Source: Termitomyces sp. T153 (lineage: Eukaryota > Basidiomycota > Agaricomycetes > Agaricales > Lyophyllaceae). Taken from it: 64,000 nt of DNA. Where the stretch lies: contig JACKQL020000009.1 of assembly GCA_018296165.2 (NCBI GenBank), positions 62,001-126,000 on the forward strand, read 5' to 3'. Positions 59,989 to 64,000 of this stretch are shown one piece after another (position 1 is the first letter of the stretch; each line of letters begins with the position of its first letter). Both the position numbers and the translations under genes were made by a program. A model generated the notes under the pieces. It had not been told where the DNA came from and did no database searches. It saw only the letters and a list, made by a program, of their open reading frames with translations.

Positions 59989-60775
59989 AAGGGTTAGCTA
60001 ACCCAAAATCTCATCCTTGTGTCTCTGTAATTTTTTGTCTTATTATTGTATTTCATTAATCAGAGGCAAGACATTCGAAATGTGAGGGTGCCATCTCGAC
60101 CTTCAGAAATAGATTGTTTCATCCCGCGCTTCCTTGGTTATCAAAAATAATATAATAACTCACTTATGGTTCCTTGTTCTGTGAGTGGGGTTTCTAGCTG
60201 TAGCGAAGTTATCAAGTCTATCATGAGGCGTAATAATGATAATGAGACCAAGACCACAGCGGGCTTAGATGGGACGAAGACAAAGAAACTGAAGTTGGTA
60301 CATCCTAGAGATTAATGCAATTATCCTGAAAATATTTGTGGTGTCAACGTTGAAACGTTGATATCGGGCTTGAATAATCTATTGGCCGTGATGTCGAGCG
60401 AAACAGTGTCTGTCATTCGTAGATCAAGAAAATTGAGTATACAAATCAGAAACAATACCAGATAAAATTACTTACTTCCGGAGGAACAATTAAAGCCGCT
60501 CAGAAGCGACATGTTGCCATCGACCCTTTATTGAGGTGGCGTCAACGAGCTCGGACCGAACTTAACAAATGACATAAAAGGCCAGTGATGGTAGAACGCG
60601 CAGTGGCAAACCATATAACAGAGCCTCATTCCTGTCAGCCCTCCATTCTCCATTCATTGTCGAGACTTGAAAGCTTGAACGCTTGAGCTGCTTACGTACA
60701 TTACTTTTGTCACTGAGCTACTGTTTGTGATCGATTGTTTGGACTTCACAAACTTCTGTTCCTCACACTAGCACC
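59989..60775. other. intergenic, 0.8 kb
   Basis: AT-rich 3' flank of CWC27 followed by the UBC6 promoter. No frame is supported. Confidence 0.5.
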
Positions 60776-62002
60776 ATGGCCAGCAAAGCTGCTCACAAGC
60801 GAGTGCGTTCCTTCAGACATCGTTGGCGATTTATGTACTGATGCTTATATACAGCTCACGAAGGAGTATGTTTCGATGCAGAGGGAGCCTCCGCCATTCG
60901 TGTGGGCTGTGCCGGACGAGAAGAACATCCTGACTTGTGCGCCTCCTTCAACTGAATCGTCCAGCCTTGACTGATTTCTCGGTATTTATTAGGGAACTAC
61001 ATCATCGTACGAGGCATATCATCTCACTTCACAAGCTATCTGACCTATCTGTTTAGCGGGGCCCGCCTGACTCACCGTACGCCGGAGGCGAATACCACGG
61101 TGTCATTCTCTTTCCATCGGAGTACCCCTTTAAGCCGCCGGGTATAAAGGTATGTCAGCCATTGTTTAACGTGAGATACTGGCTCATCTGGGACTTTAGA
61201 TGTACACGCCGTCCGGGCGATTCCACCCGGACAGGAAGATCTGCTTCTCAATGTCTGACTTCCACCCTGGAACTGTGCGTGCTATTAGATGATTTTTAAT
61301 GGATAATTAACTTTGTTCAACCAGTGGAATCCTGCTTGGAGTGTGGCTACCATGTAAGTGCTCTTCGGATAAGCGCTCAATCACTATTGGGGGTGCTCAT
61401 CTGATAATTGTTGGGCTGTGTCGGCGTCCATTCTCTTTACTGATGGCGACCCCTACTAGACTCACTGGCCTTCTTTCATTCATGCTTTCCGACGAGATGA
61501 CCACGGGTTCTGTCAACTCCGATGACCAGCTCAAGCGCACTTTGGCATCACGGAGTCATGCATGGAACCTTACTCAACAACGATTCAAGGATTGCTTCCC
61601 CGACGTAAGTCTCTATTGTTTACTCTTGCCCATACTCTGACGTCCGTTAATCTTGACCTGCTTTCCTAGTTTTGTACATCACATCCTCGCGACCTGCCCA
61701 ACATGGGTCAGAAGGAAAGAGGGAAACCCGAAGTACCATCAACCGCCCCGCCAGATTCCTCCAATGTTACCCTCGGGCTTGCACCAACTACACCTGCCGC
61801 AACACCTCCTCTCACACTCGTTCAACCATCTCCCCAACCATCTCCCGCGACACTTACTGCGACAACGGGAAAGCTTGACGACAGCCGAAAAACCGGACCG
61901 AGCCTAGCAGCAACCTGGGGTCATCTTCTGTCGGAGAAATGGAGGTGGGGTTTGTTGATAGCCGTTGCTGTGCTAGTGTCGAGGTTATCTTCCAGGACAT
62001 AG
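60776..62002 (+). CDS. UBC6: ER-anchored ubiquitin-conjugating enzyme E2
   Basis: A tail-anchored E2 acting with Doa10-type ligases in ER-associated degradation. Eight exons: 60776-60802, 60855-60936, 60993-61006 (14 nt only), 61057-61149, 61200-61274, 61325-61353, 61460-61604, 61670-62002. Order of motifs: [77 protein letters not shown], active-site block [20 protein letters not shown] (catalytic Cys), [18 protein letters not shown], then a Pro/Thr-rich linker and the C-terminal helix [13 protein letters not shown] as tail anchor. This matches Ubc6/UBE2J2. All exon joins restore conserved sequence. Confidence 0.96.
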
Positions 62003-62308
62003 GGGCTACGTTTCTTGGGGAGCTGAGTTTGTTTCTCTTTATATCTTATTTCGAAGGGGCAGCCTGGGCCATGGTTTCCATTACATAGCGATATCTATTT
62101 ATCAATGCCGACAGAAGATATGTGCGTATCACATCTGTTGTCGACGTCGTCACGATCCCTACTTTTCCTCTCCTTACAAGCATTCGTTGTAATTCTATAC
62201 ACAGATTTAAATACAGAAACACCTCTTGTATATACCAATATTTTGTCACCCTGGTCGTGAATTAAGATCAATTAGACTAACTTATCTTCTGCTTCCTAGT
62301 GAAACACG
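62003..62308. other. convergent intergenic region
   Basis: Separates the stops of UBC6 (+) and CDC8 (-). No gene is seen; it should contain both 3' UTRs. Confidence 0.5.
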
Positions 62309-63079
62309 TCAGTGGGTTCTTTTTTTCATCCATAGTTTCCTGGGAGGGGTCTCCAAGCCTCGCGACAAAGGTTCCACAAGCCTCCATAGCTCATCTGCAA
62401 CCACTTCCCTTTCTCTCCCCGCATCTATATCCACCCACACCCCACCATCGTTCACAATCTCCCTTCCAATCCTTTTGAAGTTCTCGCCGACCTCACGTTG
62501 TATTTCCTCTTTCTCATACCGCTCTTCCCCATAGCCACCACGAGCCTTGGCTGCCTCGGGTGTGATATCGAGAAACAACGCAAGGTCAGGCGCGGGCAGT
62601 GAGACTTCTGGCGCGCGACACCATTCGTAGGAGAGGCCTTTGGACACAGAAAACGCGATTCCCGAAAAAGCGTATCGGTCACATATTACGACCGTGCCGC
62701 TTGCTAGAAGTTGTTCGATTGTCGAGCTGAGAGTTTATCGGGAGTTACAAAATACTCTTTGAGCGAATCAAAGTATTCTCGGACGTACGCGAGCTCCCAT
62801 CGGTTTGCGGAGAAGAGAAGGTGGATTGCGCGGTCGTCGAGGTCAGACTGGGATTTGAGGTACGAGTCGATCATTTGGCCGATTGCAGTCGTTCTATCTG
62901 TTTACAGTGTCAGTAGGACAATACAAAGACATGAATGTGATGGTGTACTTGCCAGGAAATTTGAGTAATTTGGCTGGGATACCTGCCGCTTCCAGGCGGC
63001 TGAGCAAGAGAGAAGTTTGTGTGGACTTGCCGGACCTGTCTAGTCCTTCGATAACGACCAAAGACCCGCGCTTTGACAT
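62309..63079 (-). CDS. CDC8: thymidylate kinase
   Basis: Phosphorylates dTMP to dTDP. Three exons (63079-62953, 62897-62789, 62726-62309) give 217 residues, normal for the family. P-loop [12 protein letters not shown], then [19 protein letters not shown] across the first intron, [14 protein letters not shown], and [20 protein letters not shown] with the DR(Y/H) motif. [20 protein letters not shown] and [14 protein letters not shown] form the lid region. Intron 1 has a GC donor (CTG|GCAAGT): using the nearby GT would create a stop, so GC-AG splicing is required. An upstream in-frame ATG at 63136 exists; the start at 63079 fits family length. Confidence 0.95.
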
Positions 63080-64000
63080 GTTCGGTGGCTGGTAGAGCTC
63101 GTAGAAGCTATACTGGGAGGGACGAACACAGAACACGTGGCTAACGCGCTAAACTCATTGCGTGCGCGCTTAGACACGTATTTGAGCTCATTCTCTTCAA
63201 ATATACCGTCATATTCTGATTATACATAGGTCTGCGACGACACTATCGATTTCGCAGCCCAGAGGCAGGAGCTGAGAGTCCAAGACATCGGATCGAAATC
63301 AATCATCGATAAGATTAGATTAGGTCCTATTACACAGCATGCTCGGTACATAGGCACTTGGGGCAGCAAAGGTTTCGCACTTGAATTCTTACGTGCCTTC
63401 AACGTGCCAATGCATCATTTTAAGGAATCCATCACAGGTGGCGCAATCGTTTCATTGAAAGCGAAAAGTGTCTCTATATTCATTTCGTATCTTGCAGATC
63501 AGTTTTCAATTTTCTGCCCTTTAAGTCGAACTTTGAGTCATGCCTTCCGAGGAACGAGTACTTATCAACCTTTAAAACACTGTCCCCTACCATGTACGAC
63601 TTCTCTGAGTTCGAAATCAATGTCACAAATAGTTAGCCATCGAAGATACGTGCCCCAGCGAGCGTACAAACTTCATGGCAGCGAGAAAGGGATGAACGAT
63701 ACTTACTATATAGCTTAGAGACACTCATGACATTGCGAGGCTGATTATCTGAGATTTGATATAATGAATATTGATTATTGATTATAAATTGGGCAAACGA
63801 TATCTCTTATGTTCGGTTGAAAGGGCTGAAATTGGGCTGGAAGAGAGTTTTGTAACCGTGCCGTGTTCTGCTGCGCGAGTCTTACTTACCCTAAACACCA
63901 AGCTGTCTGACAAAATCGAACATCATCTTGATGATGCTTCGTTTCATGGTCATACCTCGGAATGGTGTTGTCTTGGTCACCATGAGGGACATGATCATCC
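63080..64000 (-). other. right edge: possible minus-strand coding pieces, unresolved
   Basis: On the minus strand, a reading ending at 63480-63482 gives KSYMVGDSVLKVDKYSFLGR and FDLKGRKLKTDLQDTK before a TGA. Another open stretch at about 63883-64000 ends either in a TAG after DFVRQLGV or at a GTAAGT donor in a different frame. They could be the last exons of a gene that begins beyond the window. I recognise no family. Confidence 0.3.

Overview
The window reads as nuclear DNA of a filamentous basidiomycete, most likely an agaricomycete. Host genes are dense and broken by many short introns of roughly 45-65 nt (GT-AG, with two probable GC-AG cases). The gene set is fungal (DPH2, ADE1, HEM13, a DUF6533-type seven-TM protein, an Ist2-like anoctamin, a P450, CWC27, UBC6, CDC8), and the repeats are LTR retroelements and a pogo-like DNA transposon of the kind common in mushrooms. 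The species cannot be named from the sequence alone.

Bases 1 to about 30.5 kb are a nested retrotransposon cluster with no intact host gene. Target-site duplications let the layers be ordered. The oldest (TE-A, + strand) is split at 2849/18066 by a minus-strand chromodomain Ty3/gypsy element (TE-B, 2855-18060, TSD CAACC). TE-B was in turn invaded by a second minus-strand chromovirus (TE-C, 9396-17291). TE-C carries a solo LTR at 11806-12984 (TSD TCCAC) and an LTR-like insert at 9997-11093 (4-bp TSD ACAT). A further solo LTR lies at 22130-23098 (TSD GTAAC). A copia-type gag fragment (23.1-23.8 kb) and another decayed Ty3/gypsy element (TE-D, 24.2-29.6 kb) complete the cluster. Most of it is almost devoid of CpG and its RT catalytic motifs have lost aspartates. 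The LTR at 944-1943 and the solo LTR at 11806-12984 keep many CpGs and look young.

From about 30.75 kb the DNA turns genic: DPH2 (+), a stand-alone Bud6/Aip3 N-terminal-domain gene (+), ADE1 (+), an unresolved stretch, and intronless HEM13 (+). Next comes a segmental duplication holding the HEM13 3' end plus a secreted type-B carboxylesterase. The first copy keeps HEM13 and a dead esterase. The second keeps a HEM13 relic and an apparently intact 12-exon esterase. A 2508-bp pogo-type transposon (41548-44055, TA duplication) sits between the copies. Then follow a seven-TM receptor-like gene (+), an anoctamin (+), a P450 (-), a 3.9-kb gene-poor stretch with an F-box-like remnant, the cyclophilin CWC27 (+), the ER ubiquitin-conjugating enzyme UBC6 (+), thymidylate kinase CDC8 (-), and possible partial coding pieces up to the right edge.

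The host genes do not form one pathway; they are separate housekeeping functions (diphthamide, purine, heme, splicing, ERAD, dTTP) with accessory genes between them. The most interesting structures are the dated nest of insertions, the reciprocal decay of the HEM13-esterase duplication, and the isolated Bud6 domain gene. I saw no CRISPR array, rRNA or tRNA gene, and no convincing wholly new system.
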